From Curvibacter sp. PAE-UM (GTDB taxonomy: Bacteria; Pseudomonadota; Gammaproteobacteria; Burkholderiales; Burkholderiaceae_C): a stretch of 64,000 nucleotides of DNA. How positions within the stretch are numbered: the first letter of the stretch is position 1; the number at the start of each line of letters is the position of its first letter. Below the pieces are notes generated by a model, which was not told the origin of the DNA, did not search any database, and saw only the letters and a program-made list of their open reading frames with translations. The DNA is taken from contig NZ_KQ483358.1 in assembly GCF_001432305.1 (NCBI RefSeq), forward strand, positions 62,001 to 126,000. The letters are read 5' to 3'. The translations under genes and the position numbers were made by a program. This document shows positions 31,291-40,540 of the stretch, one piece after another.

Positions 31291-32615
31291 TTCTTGTGAT
31301 CTTTCAGGCGCATCTCAGCCGCGCGGGCATGGGCTTGCAGACCTTCACCGTGCGCCAGCACCGAGGCGATCTGCCCCAGGGTCTGCGCGCCGGCTTCGCT
31401 GACCTCGATCAGGCTGCTGCGTTTCTGGAAGTCATAGACGCCCAGCGGCGAGGAGAAACGCGCAGTGCCGCTGGTGGGCAGCACGTGGTTGGGGCCGGCG
31501 CAGTAATCACCCAGCGACTCGCTGGTGTAAGCCCCGAGGAAGATGGCCCCGGCGTGCTTGAGCAGGGGCTCCCAGCGGTTCGGCTCCTTGCTGGAGACTT
31601 CCAGGTGCTCGGGCGCAATGCGGTTGCTGATGGCGCAGGATTCTTCCATGCTGCGCGTGTGGATCAGGGCACCGCGGCCGTTGAGCGACTTGGCAATGAT
31701 CTCGGCGCGCGGCATCTGGGGCAGCAGGCGGTCGATCTCGCGCTGTACGGCGTCGATATATGCCGCATCGGGGCACAGCAGGATGCTCTGCGCCAGTTCG
31801 TCGTGCTCGGCCTGGCTGAACAGGTCCATGGCCACCCAGTCGGCCGGTGTGCTGCCGTCGGCCAGCACCAGGATTTCGCTGGGGCCGGCGATCATGTCGA
31901 TGCCGACCTGGCCAAAGACACGGCGCTTGGCGCTGGCCACATAGGCATTGCCGGGGCCGGTGATCTTGTCCACGCCGGGCACGGTGGCCGTACCGTAGGC
32001 CAGGGCCGCCACGGCCTGGGCGCCGCCGATGGTGAAGGCACGCGTGACGCCGGCCACATAAGCGGCCGCCAGCACCAGCGGGTTTTTCTCGCCGCGCGGG
32101 GTAGGCACCACCATGATGATCTCGCCCACCCCGGCCACATGGGCGGGAATGGCGTTCATCAGCACGGAAGACGGATAAGCGGCCTTGCCGCCCGGCACGT
32201 AGATGCCCACACGGTCCAGCGGCGTGACCTTCTGGCCCAGCAGGGTGCCGTCGGCATCACGGTAGCTCCAGCTCTCGCCGCTGGCACGCTTCTGTGCCTC
32301 GTGGTAGCTGCGCACACGCTGGGCAGCAGCGGTCAGGGCCTCGCGCTGCGCCGCAGGCAGCGCTTCATAGGCGGCCTTCAGTTCGTCCTGCGTCAACTCC
32401 AGCGCCTGCATCGACGTGGCCGGCAACCCGTCGAAGCGCGCGGTGTACTCCAGCACGGCGGCATCGCCGCGCATACGCACGTCGGCCAGGATCTCGGCCA
32501 CGCGCAACTCGATGGCCGCATCGGTCTCGCCGGACCAGTGCTGGCGCTCCTTGAAACGCTGCTCGAAATCAGCTTGCGCGGTGGACAGGCGCAAGGGGCG
32601 GGCCTGGAGGCTCAT
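31287..32615 (-). CDS. hisD: Histidinol dehydrogenase
   Basis: NAD-dependent zinc enzyme catalysing the last two oxidations to histidine. From ATG 32615 ([16 protein letters not shown]) it is 442 residues. It shows the nucleotide-binding region [41 protein letters not shown] and SQAEHDE (zinc-site residues), plus [17 protein letters not shown]. The longer open frame upstream runs through hisG and is spurious. Confidence 0.97.
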   Translation of the reverse strand: MSLQARPLRLSTAQADFEQRFKERQHWSGETDAAIELRVAEILADVRMRGDAAVLEYTARFDGLPATSMQALELTQDELKAAYEALPAAQREALTAAAQRVRSYHEAQKRASGESWSYRDADGTLLGQKVTPLDRVGIYVPGGKAAYPSSVLMNAIPAHVAGVGEIIMVVPTPRGEKNPLVLAAAYVAGVTRAFTIGGAQAVAALAYGTATVPGVDKITGPGNAYVASAKRRVFGQVGIDMIAGPSEILVLADGSTPADWVAMDLFSQAEHDELAQSILLCPDAAYIDAVQREIDRLLPQMPRAEIIAKSLNGRGALIHTRSMEESCAISNRIAPEHLEVSSKEPNRWEPLLKHAGAIFLGAYTSESLGDYCAGPNHVLPTSGTARFSSPLGVYDFQKRSSLIEVSEAGAQTLGQIASVLAHGEGLQAHARAAEMRLKDHKK

Positions 32616-33253
32616 GGCTGCCCCAGTGCCTGGCCGAAGGCGTCGATGATGCGGCGGATCGGTTCGCGCTTGAGCTTGAGCGCGGCCTGGTTGACGACCA
32701 GACGCGAGCTGATGTCCATGATGCGCTCGACCTCGACCAGGTGATTGGCCTTGAGCGTGTTGCCGGTGGAGACCAGGTCGACGATGGCGTCGGCCAGACC
32801 GGTCAGCGGCGCCAGCTCCATGCTGCCGTAGAGCTTGATCAGGTCCACGTGCACGCCCTTGGCGGCAAAGAATTCGCGTGCGATGGCCACGTACTTGGTC
32901 GCCACGCGCAGGCGCGCGCCCTGGCGTACCGCGGCGGCGTAGTCGTAGCCTTCGCGCACGGCCACGCTCACGCGGCACTTGGCGATCTGCAGATCCAGCG
33001 GCTGGTAGAGCCCGTCGCTGCCATGCTCGATCAGTGTGTCCAGGCCGGTGATGCCCAGATCGGCGCCGCCGTACTGCACATAGGTCGGCACATCGGTGGC
33101 ACGCACCAGCACCACACGCACCTCGGGCTGGTTGGTGGCCAGGATGAGCTTGCGGGTTTTCTCGGGATCGTCCAGCACCTCGATGCCGGCCGCCTTGAGC
33201 AGGGGCAGGGTCTCGTCGAAGATGCGACCTTTGGAGAGGGCGAGTGTGATCAT
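32612..33253 (-). CDS. hisG: ATP phosphoribosyltransferase, short form
   Basis: First enzyme of histidine synthesis, condensing ATP and PRPP. It is 213 residues, the short form without the C-terminal ACT-like regulatory domain. Short HisG normally needs HisZ, a catalytically dead histidyl-tRNA-synthetase paralogue, which is not in this window. Recognisable segments are [19 protein letters not shown], the [12 protein letters not shown] loop and the PRPP-binding region [16 protein letters not shown]. It follows murA by 12 bases. Confidence 0.97.
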   Translation of the reverse strand: MITLALSKGRIFDETLPLLKAAGIEVLDDPEKTRKLILATNQPEVRVVLVRATDVPTYVQYGGADLGITGLDTLIEHGSDGLYQPLDLQIAKCRVSVAVREGYDYAAAVRQGARLRVATKYVAIAREFFAAKGVHVDLIKLYGSMELAPLTGLADAIVDLVSTGNTLKANHLVEVERIMDISSRLVVNQAALKLKREPIRRIIDAFGQALGQP

Positions 33254-33265
33254 TGGGTCATTTTC

Positions 33266-34531
33266 TCACTTGATACGCTCGATGTCCGCGCCTATGGCTG
33301 CCAGCTTGGCTTCCATGCGGTCATAACCCCTGTCCAGATGATAGATGCGGTCGACAACGGTCTCCCCCTCGGCTACCAGGCCGGCGATCACCAGGCTGGC
33401 CGAGGCCCGCAGGTCGGTGGCCATGACGGTGGCGCCCGAGAGATGCGCGACCCCTTCGATCACGGCCACCTTGCCGTCGATCTGGATCCTGGCGCCCAGG
33501 CGCACCAGCTCGTTGACGTGCATGAAACGGTTTTCGAAGATGGTCTCGGTCACCTTGGCCGTCCCCTGGGCGATGCAGTTGAGCGCCATGAACTGGGCCT
33601 GCATATCGGTGGGGAAACCCGGGTACTCGGTGGTGCGAAAGCTCTGCGCCTGCAACCGGCCCTGCGACTGCACGCGGATGCCCTCGGGCAAGGCGGTCAC
33701 GGTGGCGCCCGCGGCCACCAGCTTCTCGATCACGGCGTCCAGATGGTCGGCGCGACCATACTTGAGCACCACATCGCCCCCCGTGGCCGCCACGGCACAC
33801 AGGAAGGTGCCCGCCTCGATGCGGTCGGCCACCACCTGGTGCTCACAGCCGTGCAAGGCCTCCACGCCCTGGATACGGATGCGGCTGCTGCCGTGCCCCT
33901 CGATCTTCGCGCCCATCTTGATGAGCATTTCGGCCAGATCCGGAATCTCCGGCTCCTGCGCCGCGTTTTCCAGGATGGTCTCGCCTTCGGCCAGGGTCGC
34001 AGCCATCAACAGGTTCTCGGTGCCGGTGACGGTGACCATGTCGGTCGTGATGCGCGCGCCCTGCAGGCGTTTCCTGCCCTTGGGCAATTTGGCAATCATG
34101 TAACCATGTTCGACCGTGATCTCGGCCCCCATGGCCGTCAGGCCCTTGATGTGCTGGTCCACCGGTCGCGAGCCGATGGCGCAGCCGCCGGGCAGCGAGA
34201 CTGTGGCCTCGCCAAAGCGGGCCAGCAGCGGACCCAGGGCCAGCACCGAAGCGCGCATGGTCTTGACCAGTTCGTACGGCGCTTCCGGACTGCTCAGGGT
34301 GGACGCATCGATGTGCACCGTGCCGTCGTCGCTCTGCTGAACCTGCACGCCCATGTTGCGGATCAGCTTGAGCATGGTGGACACGTCCTGCAGGCGCGGC
34401 ACGTTGAGCAGCGTCACCGGCTGCGCCGTCAGGAGGGCAGCACAGAGCTCGGGCAGGGCCGCGTTCTTGGCGCCGGAAATCGGCACTTCACCGCGCAGCT
34501 CGCGCCCGCCGCGTATCAGCAATTTATCCAT
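33266..34531 (-). CDS. murA: UDP-N-acetylglucosamine 1-carboxyvinyltransferase
   Basis: First committed enzyme of peptidoglycan synthesis: transfers enolpyruvate from PEP to UDP-GlcNAc. It is 421 residues. K22 and N23 (SGAKNAAL) and the PEP-reactive, fosfomycin-sensitive C117 (GGCAIGSRP) are intact. It lies 6 bases after ibaG and leads into the his genes, the order seen across betaproteobacteria. Confidence 0.98.
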   Translation of the reverse strand: MDKLLIRGGRELRGEVPISGAKNAALPELCAALLTAQPVTLLNVPRLQDVSTMLKLIRNMGVQVQQSDDGTVHIDASTLSSPEAPYELVKTMRASVLALGPLLARFGEATVSLPGGCAIGSRPVDQHIKGLTAMGAEITVEHGYMIAKLPKGRKRLQGARITTDMVTVTGTENLLMAATLAEGETILENAAQEPEIPDLAEMLIKMGAKIEGHGSSRIRIQGVEALHGCEHQVVADRIEAGTFLCAVAATGGDVVLKYGRADHLDAVIEKLVAAGATVTALPEGIRVQSQGRLQAQSFRTTEYPGFPTDMQAQFMALNCIAQGTAKVTETIFENRFMHVNELVRLGARIQIDGKVAVIEGVAHLSGATVMATDLRASASLVIAGLVAEGETVVDRIYHLDRGYDRMEAKLAAIGADIERIK

Positions 34532-34537
34532 GGTCGT

Positions 34538-34780
34538 TCACTTCGCTTGCGCGGCCCATTCGGCCGGCGTATAGGTTTTCATGGACAGGGCATGCACTTC
34601 GTCGGTGTGCATCTTCTGGCCCAGCGTGGCATAAACGCGCTGGTGACGCTGGATGGGGCGCTTGCCCTCGAACTCGGGCGAGACGATGGTGGCATACCAA
34701 TGGCGCCCGTCACCCGTGAGCTCGATGTGCTCGCACGTCAGTGCGGCGGCGATGAGGGTCTGGAGTTCATCTGCAGTCAT
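34538..34780 (-). CDS. ibaG: BolA/IbaG family protein
   Basis: Small BolA-fold protein of 80 residues. BolA-type proteins bind monothiol glutaredoxins through a shared [2Fe-2S] cluster and affect iron-sulfur trafficking and acid stress. It shows the fold signature HWYATIVSPEFEGKRPIQRH and the C-terminal HALSMKTYTP. The IbaG rather than BolA name rests on its conserved place beside murA. Confidence 0.9.
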   Translation of the reverse strand: MTADELQTLIAAALTCEHIELTGDGRHWYATIVSPEFEGKRPIQRHQRVYATLGQKMHTDEVHALSMKTYTPAEWAAQAK

Positions 34781-34785
34781 GTTGT

Positions 34786-35541
34786 TTATCCGCGTATCTT
34801 GTAGCCGGTGCGCAGCAGTTGCACGGCCAGGCTGCCAACCCCCAGCAGCGCGATGCCCACGATGGCCAGGCTCAACCAGGGCGAGACATCACTCACGCCA
34901 AAGAAACCGTGGCGGAAGCCGTCGATCATGTAGAAGAAGGGGTTGAGGTGGCTCACCCCCTGCCAGAAGGCCGGCAGGGAATGGATGGAATAGAACACGC
35001 CGCTGAGGAAGGTCATGGGCATGATGACGAAATTCTGGAAGGCCGCCAGCTGATCGAACTTCTCGGCCCACAGGCCGGCGATCAGGCCCAGCGAGCCCAG
35101 CAGGGCCGCCCCCAGCACAGCAAACACCAGAATCCACAGCGGCGCCTGGATCGTGAGGTCGGTGAACCAGAAGGTCACCAGGAACACCCCCGAGCCCACC
35201 ACCAGGCCACGCAGCACCGAAGAGCCGACGTAGGCCAGGTACCAGGCCCAGTGCGACAGGGGGGTGAGCAGCAGGAAGACCAGGTTGCCCATGATCTTGC
35301 TCTGGATCAGCGAGGACGAACTGTTGGCAAAGGCGTTCTGCAGCACGCTCATCATCACCAGCCCGGGAATGAGGAAAGCGGTGTAGCCGATGCGGTCGTA
35401 GACCTTGACGTGGTCTTCCAGCACATGGCCGAAGATCAGCAGGTAGAGCACGGCCGTGAGCACCGGCGCGGCGATGGTCTGGAAGCTGACCTTCCAGAAA
35501 CGCAGCACTTCCTTGTACAGCAGGGTCTGCCAGCCGCTCAT
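34786..35541 (-). CDS. ABC-2 type exporter permease (YadH-like)
   Basis: Membrane half of an ABC-2 exporter, 251 residues and about six hydrophobic segments. The conserved region FVIMPMTFLSGVFYSIHSLP is typical of the NodJ/YadH group. Its substrate is not known. The ATG overlaps the ATPase stop (ATGA). The pair sits between mlaB and ibaG in many betaproteobacteria, hinting at an envelope role. Confidence 0.92.
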   Translation of the reverse strand: MSGWQTLLYKEVLRFWKVSFQTIAAPVLTAVLYLLIFGHVLEDHVKVYDRIGYTAFLIPGLVMMSVLQNAFANSSSSLIQSKIMGNLVFLLLTPLSHWAWYLAYVGSSVLRGLVVGSGVFLVTFWFTDLTIQAPLWILVFAVLGAALLGSLGLIAGLWAEKFDQLAAFQNFVIMPMTFLSGVFYSIHSLPAFWQGVSHLNPFFYMIDGFRHGFFGVSDVSPWLSLAIVGIALLGVGSLAVQLLRTGYKIRG

Positions 35542-36455
35542 TTCTGATCTCCCATCACCTGGAGGAAGACATCTTCCAGATCGGCTTTGGTGATCTCGAC
35601 ATCGTCCACGACCACCCCGGCCTCGCGCACGGCGGCCAGGTAGGTCTCGATCTCGCGCGCGTCATGCGCGGGAAACTGCACGATGCGTCCGGTCACCCGC
35701 GCCTGCTTGGCCAGGCCGGCCGGCAGCTGCCCCTCGATTTTCATGCGCAGCACATGGCTGGACGCGGTCTTGAGCAATTCGCTGGTGCGTTCCAGCGCCA
35801 CCACCCGGCCCGCCTTGAGCATGGCAATGCGGCCGCACAGGGCCTCGGCCTCCTCCAGATAGTGCGTGGTCAACAGCACCGTGTGGCCCTGCTTGTTCAG
35901 ACGCGAGACGAAGGCCCACAGAGTCTGGCGCAACTCCACGTCGACGCCAGCGGTGGGCTCGTCCAGCACGATGACCGGTGGCTTGTGCACCAGGGCCTGG
36001 GCCACCAGCACACGCCGCTTCATGCCGCCGGAGAGCTGGCGCATATTGGCCTGGGCCTTGTCGGCCAGGCCCAGGCTTTCCAGAAGCTCGTCGATCCAGG
36101 CGTCGTTGTTCTTCACGCCGAAATAGCCAGACTGGATGCGCAGGGTTTCGCGCACATTGAAGAAGGGGTCGAACACCAGTTCCTGGGGCACCACGCCGAG
36201 CAGCTTGCGCGCCTGGGCGTAGTCGGCCTGCACGTCATGGCCCAGCACGGACACTTTGCCCTGGCTGGCACGCACCAGGCCGGCCAGGATGCTGATCAGG
36301 GTGGTCTTACCCGCGCCATTGGGGCCGAGCAGGCCGAAGAACTCGCCCTCCTCGATGTCCAGGCTGACATCGTCCAGAGCGGCGAAGGTGGCGCCCTTGG
36401 GACCGCGGGCGAGCGGATAGAGCCGGGAGACGGACTGGAAGGAGATGGCGGGCAT
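35538..36455 (-). CDS. ABC transporter ATP-binding protein (YadG-like)
   Basis: ATPase half of the adjacent ABC-2 exporter, 305 residues. Walker A is GPNGAGKTT, the signature is LSGGMKRR, Walker B is VIVLDEPTAG, and the switch His lies in LLTTHYLEEAE. The C-terminal 80 residues form the extra domain typical of the DrrA/YadG group. It lies 40 bases after mlaB, so it could be cotranscribed with the mla genes. Confidence 0.93.
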   Translation of the reverse strand: MPAISFQSVSRLYPLARGPKGATFAALDDVSLDIEEGEFFGLLGPNGAGKTTLISILAGLVRASQGKVSVLGHDVQADYAQARKLLGVVPQELVFDPFFNVRETLRIQSGYFGVKNNDAWIDELLESLGLADKAQANMRQLSGGMKRRVLVAQALVHKPPVIVLDEPTAGVDVELRQTLWAFVSRLNKQGHTVLLTTHYLEEAEALCGRIAMLKAGRVVALERTSELLKTASSHVLRMKIEGQLPAGLAKQARVTGRIVQFPAHDAREIETYLAAVREAGVVVDDVEITKADLEDVFLQVMGDQK

Positions 36456-36495
36456 GGGAACCCGCTATTTTAGGCGCTCGCGGGAGCCCCTGCGC

Positions 36496-36768
36496 TCAGG
36501 TGGCCGGCAACAGCAGTTCGGCCACCCCATAGAGGCGGGCCAGATCGACCAGGCGGGAGGAAAGGTTGCGAATTTCGAAACCCTTGTCGCGCTTCAGGCT
36601 GGCACGGCGGAACTCCAGCAGCACGGACAGGGCGGAAGAATCGAAGCGTTGGAGCGAAGCTGCGTCCACCACCACCGCGGCCCCCGTCTGCGACGGCAGG
36701 CCCTGCACCAGCATGCGCAGACAGGCCGAGGCCTGCTTGTGGGTCAGTTCAGAGGGTAGGACCAGCAT
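36496..36768 (-). CDS. mlaB: STAS domain protein MlaB
   Basis: Cytoplasmic STAS-domain subunit that stabilises the MlaFE ABC complex. It is 90 residues, with the central VVVDAASLQRFDSSALSVLL strand-helix unit that carries the conserved Asp-Ser pair. Sequence is short and divergent, so the call leans on position: 2 bases after mlaC, last of mlaFEDACB. Confidence 0.87.
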   Translation of the reverse strand: MLVLPSELTHKQASACLRMLVQGLPSQTGAAVVVDAASLQRFDSSALSVLLEFRRASLKRDKGFEIRNLSSRLVDLARLYGVAELLLPAT

Positions 36769-36770
36769 GT

Positions 36771-37421
36771 TCAGGCCTTCCTGGCATTGGCCTTGTTGCG
36801 CTCGACCAGCGAGGCAATCAGGCCGTCGATGCCCTTGGCATGGACCTCCTGGGCGAACTGGCTGCGGTAGGTTTCCACCAGCCAGACGCCCATGACGTTG
36901 AGGTTGTAGATCTTCCAGCCCCGGCCCTCACCCGGGGTTTTCTCCAGGCGGTAGTCCAGCTGCACGGGTTCAGGATTGCCCTTGCCCTTGACTTCCGTGC
37001 GGACCACGACTTCCTTGTCCTCTGGCGCCGCACGCATGGGCTTGAGAGATACCGTCATGTCGTTGACCTGTGACAGGGCGCCGGCGTAGGTGCGCACCAG
37101 CAGGATCTTGTATTCCTCCTGCAGGCGCTTCTTCTGCTCCGGGGTGGCCTGGCGCCAGCCGGGCCCGACCGAGGCCGCCGTCATGCGCTGGAAATTCACG
37201 TTGGGCATGATCTTGCTGTCGACCAGGGCGATCAGGCGATTGATGTCGCCGTTCTTGATGGCCGCATCAGCCTTGATGCTGTCGAGCACCTCGTTCGACA
37301 GCTTCAGGATCACGACATCAGCACCTTCGTCGGCCGCCCAGGCAGGCGTCCAGGCCGGTGCCAGAAGAATGGCCATGGCGGCACAGGCGGCCAGCAGGCG
37401 ATGGAAAACTCGTCGTTGCAT
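36771..37421 (-). CDS. mlaC: Periplasmic phospholipid-binding protein MlaC
   Basis: Soluble carrier that shuttles phospholipid between outer-membrane MlaA and inner-membrane MlaFEDB. From ATG 37421 it is 216 residues with a Sec signal (MQRRVFHRLLAACAAMAILL, cleavage near AWA-AD). Family segments include FQRMTAASVGPGWRQATPEQ and YNLNVMGVWLVETYRSQF. The open frame upstream to 37547 overlaps mlaA and is not used. Confidence 0.95.
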   Translation of the reverse strand: MQRRVFHRLLAACAAMAILLAPAWTPAWAADEGADVVILKLSNEVLDSIKADAAIKNGDINRLIALVDSKIMPNVNFQRMTAASVGPGWRQATPEQKKRLQEEYKILLVRTYAGALSQVNDMTVSLKPMRAAPEDKEVVVRTEVKGKGNPEPVQLDYRLEKTPGEGRGWKIYNLNVMGVWLVETYRSQFAQEVHAKGIDGLIASLVERNKANARKA

Positions 37422-37512
37422 GGTGTAACACTCCAGAACACAGGCAATGCGTCGGCTGGATGCCGACCTCACCGTAACGCCCGCCAGCTCTTCCCAGCCG
37501 ACAGGGAAGACA

Positions 37513-38292
37513 TCATTTGGCAGTTTCATCCCCGTCAGTCTCGACATCTTCGATCATCGGCTCTTCGGGCGGGTTCCCGTCATAGACAAGATTGCGTCGA
37601 TGCTGCAGATAGGCGTCGCGCAGGAAAGTATATTTGTCCAGGGCAGCCCCTTCAAGCAGGTCTTCCTGCTTGAGCAGGCGTCCCCGCTTGTGAACCACGC
37701 GCACGCCGATCAGCGTATTGCGCGTGGGCACATCCTCGATATGGGTCACGAGGTCCCCACGCCAATCCGCGGGCAGGGCAGCGGTATCGCGCACCGTCGA
37801 GGGCCCCAGCAAGGGCAGCATGACATAAGGCCCCGCCCCCACCCCCCAATAACCCAGGGTCTGGCCGAAATCCTCGTTGTGGCGCGGGATCTGCATCTCG
37901 CTGGCCACGTCCAGCACGCCCGCCAGCCCGAAGAAGGAATTCACCCAGAAGCGGGTGAAACTCTCGCCGGCAGCCTGTCCCTTGAGCTGCAACACGCTGT
38001 TGACCGTGGTCCAGGCATCTTCGAGATTGGCGAAGAAGTTGCCGATGCCCCTGCGCAGCAGCTCAGGCGTGGACTCCTGGTAAACCGTGGCCACCGGCTT
38101 GAGCACGGCGCGGTCGAGCGCATCGTTGAACTTGTAGACACCCCGGTTCCAGGGTTCCAGAGGGTCCGCAGGATTGGCTTGCGGACCGGTCGCGCAGCCG
38201 GTCATAAGCAAGCCCAGCGCCAGCGCCAGCAGGCGCAACAGCCAGGACTGCAGAACTGGCCGGCCCGGGTGTGAGCAACCCGCCAACGTCAT
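37513..38292 (-). CDS. mlaA: Outer-membrane lipoprotein MlaA (VacJ)
   Basis: Outer-membrane lipoprotein that removes misplaced phospholipid from the outer leaflet. It is 259 residues. The lipobox LMTGC places the lipidated Cys at 33, after an unusually long N-region. DPLEPWNRGVYKFNDALDR and the NFFANLEDAWTTVNS amphipathic segment are diagnostic. The ATG overlaps the mlaD stop (ATGA). In enterobacteria mlaA is unlinked; here it is inside the operon, as in other betaproteobacteria. Confidence 0.95.
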   Translation of the reverse strand: MTLAGCSHPGRPVLQSWLLRLLALALGLLMTGCATGPQANPADPLEPWNRGVYKFNDALDRAVLKPVATVYQESTPELLRRGIGNFFANLEDAWTTVNSVLQLKGQAAGESFTRFWVNSFFGLAGVLDVASEMQIPRHNEDFGQTLGYWGVGAGPYVMLPLLGPSTVRDTAALPADWRGDLVTHIEDVPTRNTLIGVRVVHKRGRLLKQEDLLEGAALDKYTFLRDAYLQHRRNLVYDGNPPEEPMIEDVETDGDETAK

Positions 38293-38774
38293 TTCTTGGC
38301 CGCGTTCGGCCCAGCGCCTTCAGCCGACTTGTTGTAGATGAACTGGCCGATCAGGTTTTCCAGCACGATGGCCGACTGGGTGGAGGAAATGACGTCACCT
38401 GCGCCCAGGTTCTTCTCCTCGGCGCCGGCCTCGATGCCGATGTACTGGTCACCCAGCAGACCGCTGGTAAGAACCTTGAGCGAGCTGTCCTTGGGAAATT
38501 TGTACCGGCTCTCCATGGCCAGCACCACGCGGGCCTGGAACGTCTTGTCATCGAAGGTGATTCCCTCGACGCGGCCCACCACCACGCCACCACTCTTGAC
38601 GGCCGCCTTGGGCTTGAGCCCCCCGATGTTGTCGAACCGGGCCTCGACGCGGTAGGTGGACTGGAAGCTCAGGTTCAGCAGATTGGCGGCCTGCAGCGCC
38701 AGGAACAGGATGGCCCCCCCGCCGATCAGGACAAACAGGCCGACCCACACATCATTTTTTGAGCGTTGCACCAC
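38289..38774 (-). CDS. mlaD: MCE-domain protein MlaD
   Basis: Inner-membrane MCE protein whose hexamer forms the lipid channel of the MlaFEDB complex. It is 161 residues. One N-terminal anchor helix (VWVGLFVLIGGGAILFLAL) is followed by the MCE domain (FDNIGGLKPKAAVKSGGVVV, then LLGDQYIGIEAGAEEKNL). It lies 7 bases after mlaE. Confidence 0.96.
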   Translation of the reverse strand: MVQRSKNDVWVGLFVLIGGGAILFLALQAANLLNLSFQSTYRVEARFDNIGGLKPKAAVKSGGVVVGRVEGITFDDKTFQARVVLAMESRYKFPKDSSLKVLTSGLLGDQYIGIEAGAEEKNLGAGDVISSTQSAIVLENLIGQFIYNKSAEGAGPNAAKK

Positions 38775-38781
38775 ACTCTCC

Positions 38782-39564
38782 TCAAATCGTAAACATCATT
38801 GCCGTCAGGATGAAATCCAGACCCAAAACCGCCAGCGAGGCCATCACCACGGTCCGCGTGGTGGCACTCGACACCCCTTCAGGCGTCGCCTGCGCCTCAT
38901 AACCTTGCAACAAGGCCACGAAGCTCACAGTGAAGCCGAACACGATGCTTTTCACGACACCATTGCCCACGTCATTCCAGACATCGACGCCGCCCTGCAT
39001 CTGGCTCCAGAAAGCCCCCGGATCAACGCCGATCATGACCACACCGACCAGCCAGCCCCCCATCACGCCCACCGCGCTGAAGACGGCGGCCAGCAGAGGC
39101 ATGGCGATCACGCCGCCCCAGAAGCGCGGCGCCAGGATGCGGCGGACCGGGTCGACTGCCATCATTTCCATGGCGCTGAGTTGCTCGCCCGCCTTCATCA
39201 GGCCGATCTCGGCGGTCAGCGAGGTACCGGCACGGCCGGCAAACAGCAAGGCCGCCACCACCGGGCCGAGTTCGCGCACCAGGCTCAGCGCCACCATCTG
39301 GCCCAGCGCCTCGGTCGAGCCGTAGTCCACCAGGATGTAGTAACCCTGCAGGCCCAGCACGAAACCCACGAACAGGCCCGAGACCACGATGATCGCCAGT
39401 GAGTGGTTGCCCAGGAAATGCACCTGGTCGCGCACCAGCCCCAGGCGCTTGAAGGTGGGGCCGGCCAGCTGCACCAGCCGAAAGAACAGCCGCGTCGCGT
39501 AGCCCATGTCGTCGAGCTTGCGCCGCACGGCATAACCGACATCGGATGGGCGCCACCAGCTCAT
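38782..39564 (-). CDS. mlaE: MlaE phospholipid ABC permease
   Basis: Permease of the Mla retrograde phospholipid transporter. It is 260 residues with the DUF140/MlaE fold: SLAIIVVSGLFVGFVLGLQG, ALLFAGRAGTSLTAEIGLMK (the conserved Gly-rich cytoplasmic helix) and DPVRRILAPRFWGGVIAMPL. The ATG overlaps the mlaF stop (ATGA). Confidence 0.97.
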   Translation of the reverse strand: MSWWRPSDVGYAVRRKLDDMGYATRLFFRLVQLAGPTFKRLGLVRDQVHFLGNHSLAIIVVSGLFVGFVLGLQGYYILVDYGSTEALGQMVALSLVRELGPVVAALLFAGRAGTSLTAEIGLMKAGEQLSAMEMMAVDPVRRILAPRFWGGVIAMPLLAAVFSAVGVMGGWLVGVVMIGVDPGAFWSQMQGGVDVWNDVGNGVVKSIVFGFTVSFVALLQGYEAQATPEGVSSATTRTVVMASLAVLGLDFILTAMMFTI

Positions 39565-40376
39565 GCTTGTACCTCGCCGAAATCCTGCTCGACGCTGGGG
39601 CCAGGATAGTGAAAATGCACCGGCCCTTCGGCCCGGGCCTGCACGAACTGCTGCACCAGGGGATCCGTCGAGCGCTTCACTTCATCAGGCGTGCCCTGGG
39701 CCGCGATGCCGCCGTTGGCCAGGATCACCACCTGGTCGGCAATCTGGAAGGTTTCCTCCAGGTCGTGCGACACGACGATGCTGGTCAGCCCCATGGCGTC
39801 ATTCAAACGACGGATCAGTTGGGCGGCCGTACCCAGGGAAATCGGGTCCAGCCCGGCAAACGGCTCGTCGTACATCACCAGCTCGGGGTCGAGCACGATG
39901 GCCCGCGCCAGCGCCACACGCCGCGCCATGCCGCCCGAGACCTCGCTGGGCATCAGATCGCGCGCACCGCGCAAGCCGACGGCATTGAGCTTCATCAACA
40001 CCAGGTGACGAACCAGTTCCTCGGTCAGATCGGTATGTTCGCGCAGGGGAAACGCCACGTTCTCGAACACGCTGAGATCGGCGAACAGGGCACCGAACTG
40101 GAACAGCATGCCCATGCGGCGCCGCGCCAGGTACAGCTGGTGCTGGTCCATGCGGGTCACATCTTCGCCATCGAAAAGCACCTCACCCTGCTGGGCCAGG
40201 TTCTGCCCGCCAATCAGGCGCAGGACGGTGGTCTTGCCTCCGCCGGACGCCCCCATCAGGGCGGTCACCTTGCCACGCGGAATGCTCAGGCTGACGTTGT
40301 CAAGAATGACGCGGTCACTGTAGCCAAAGGTGACGTTGCGCAGCTCGACCAAGGGAGTGTCTGATGATGCAGCCAT
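39561..40376 (-). CDS. mlaF: MlaF phospholipid ABC ATPase
   Basis: ATPase of the Mla complex. Walker A is GASGGGKTT, the signature is VSGGMARR and Walker B is LVMYDEPF. Starting at ATG 40376 (MAASSDTPLVELRN) gives 271 residues and the usual N-terminus. No ribosome site is seen, because the ATG directly follows the T-tract of a terminator hairpin. ATGs at 40412 and 40415 are also in frame and would translate the hairpin itself (MMQKPEHAGFCIF). It is the first gene of mlaFEDACB. Confidence 0.93.
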   Translation of the reverse strand: MAASSDTPLVELRNVTFGYSDRVILDNVSLSIPRGKVTALMGASGGGKTTVLRLIGGQNLAQQGEVLFDGEDVTRMDQHQLYLARRRMGMLFQFGALFADLSVFENVAFPLREHTDLTEELVRHLVLMKLNAVGLRGARDLMPSEVSGGMARRVALARAIVLDPELVMYDEPFAGLDPISLGTAAQLIRRLNDAMGLTSIVVSHDLEETFQIADQVVILANGGIAAQGTPDEVKRSTDPLVQQFVQARAEGPVHFHYPGPSVEQDFGEVQA

Positions 40377-40412
40377 AAAAATGCAAAAGCCGGCGTGTTC
40401 CGGCTTTTGCAT
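40377..40412 (-). terminator. Intrinsic terminator downstream of gltD
   Basis: A perfect 13-bp stem, ATGCAAAAGCCGG (40381-40393) with CCGGCTTTTGCAT (40400-40412) around 6 bases, ends on the minus strand in TTTTT. It should stop gltBD transcription. The T-tract is immediately followed by the predicted mlaF ATG (40374-40376), and TATGAT at 40410-40415 could be a -10 element for mlaF overlapping the hairpin. Confidence 0.8.
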
Positions 40413-40431
40413 CATACGGCAAAGCGGCTGG

Positions 40432-40506
40432 TCAGCGCGGCAGGGTGCTGACCCCCATCAGGAACTCGTCGACGGCACGCGCGGCCTGGCGTCCCTCGCG
40501 CATGGC
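40432..40506 (-). pseudogene. Remnant of a second gltD 3' end
   Basis: This stretch translates on the minus strand as a 24-residue peptide ending [15 protein letters not shown] then VSTLPR and a TGA stop. The intact gltD, 55 bases upstream, ends in the same way except for Ser in place of Val. Over the 23 codons from REGRQ to the stop the two copies share about 80% of bases, and nearly all changes are at third positions. That pattern means both evolved as functional genes before being placed side by side. No start or upstream gltD sequence accompanies it, so it is a fragment. Confidence 0.8.
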
Positions 40507-40540
40507 GGGCGGCCAGCCCGCCATTCCTGTTGCGCCCATC

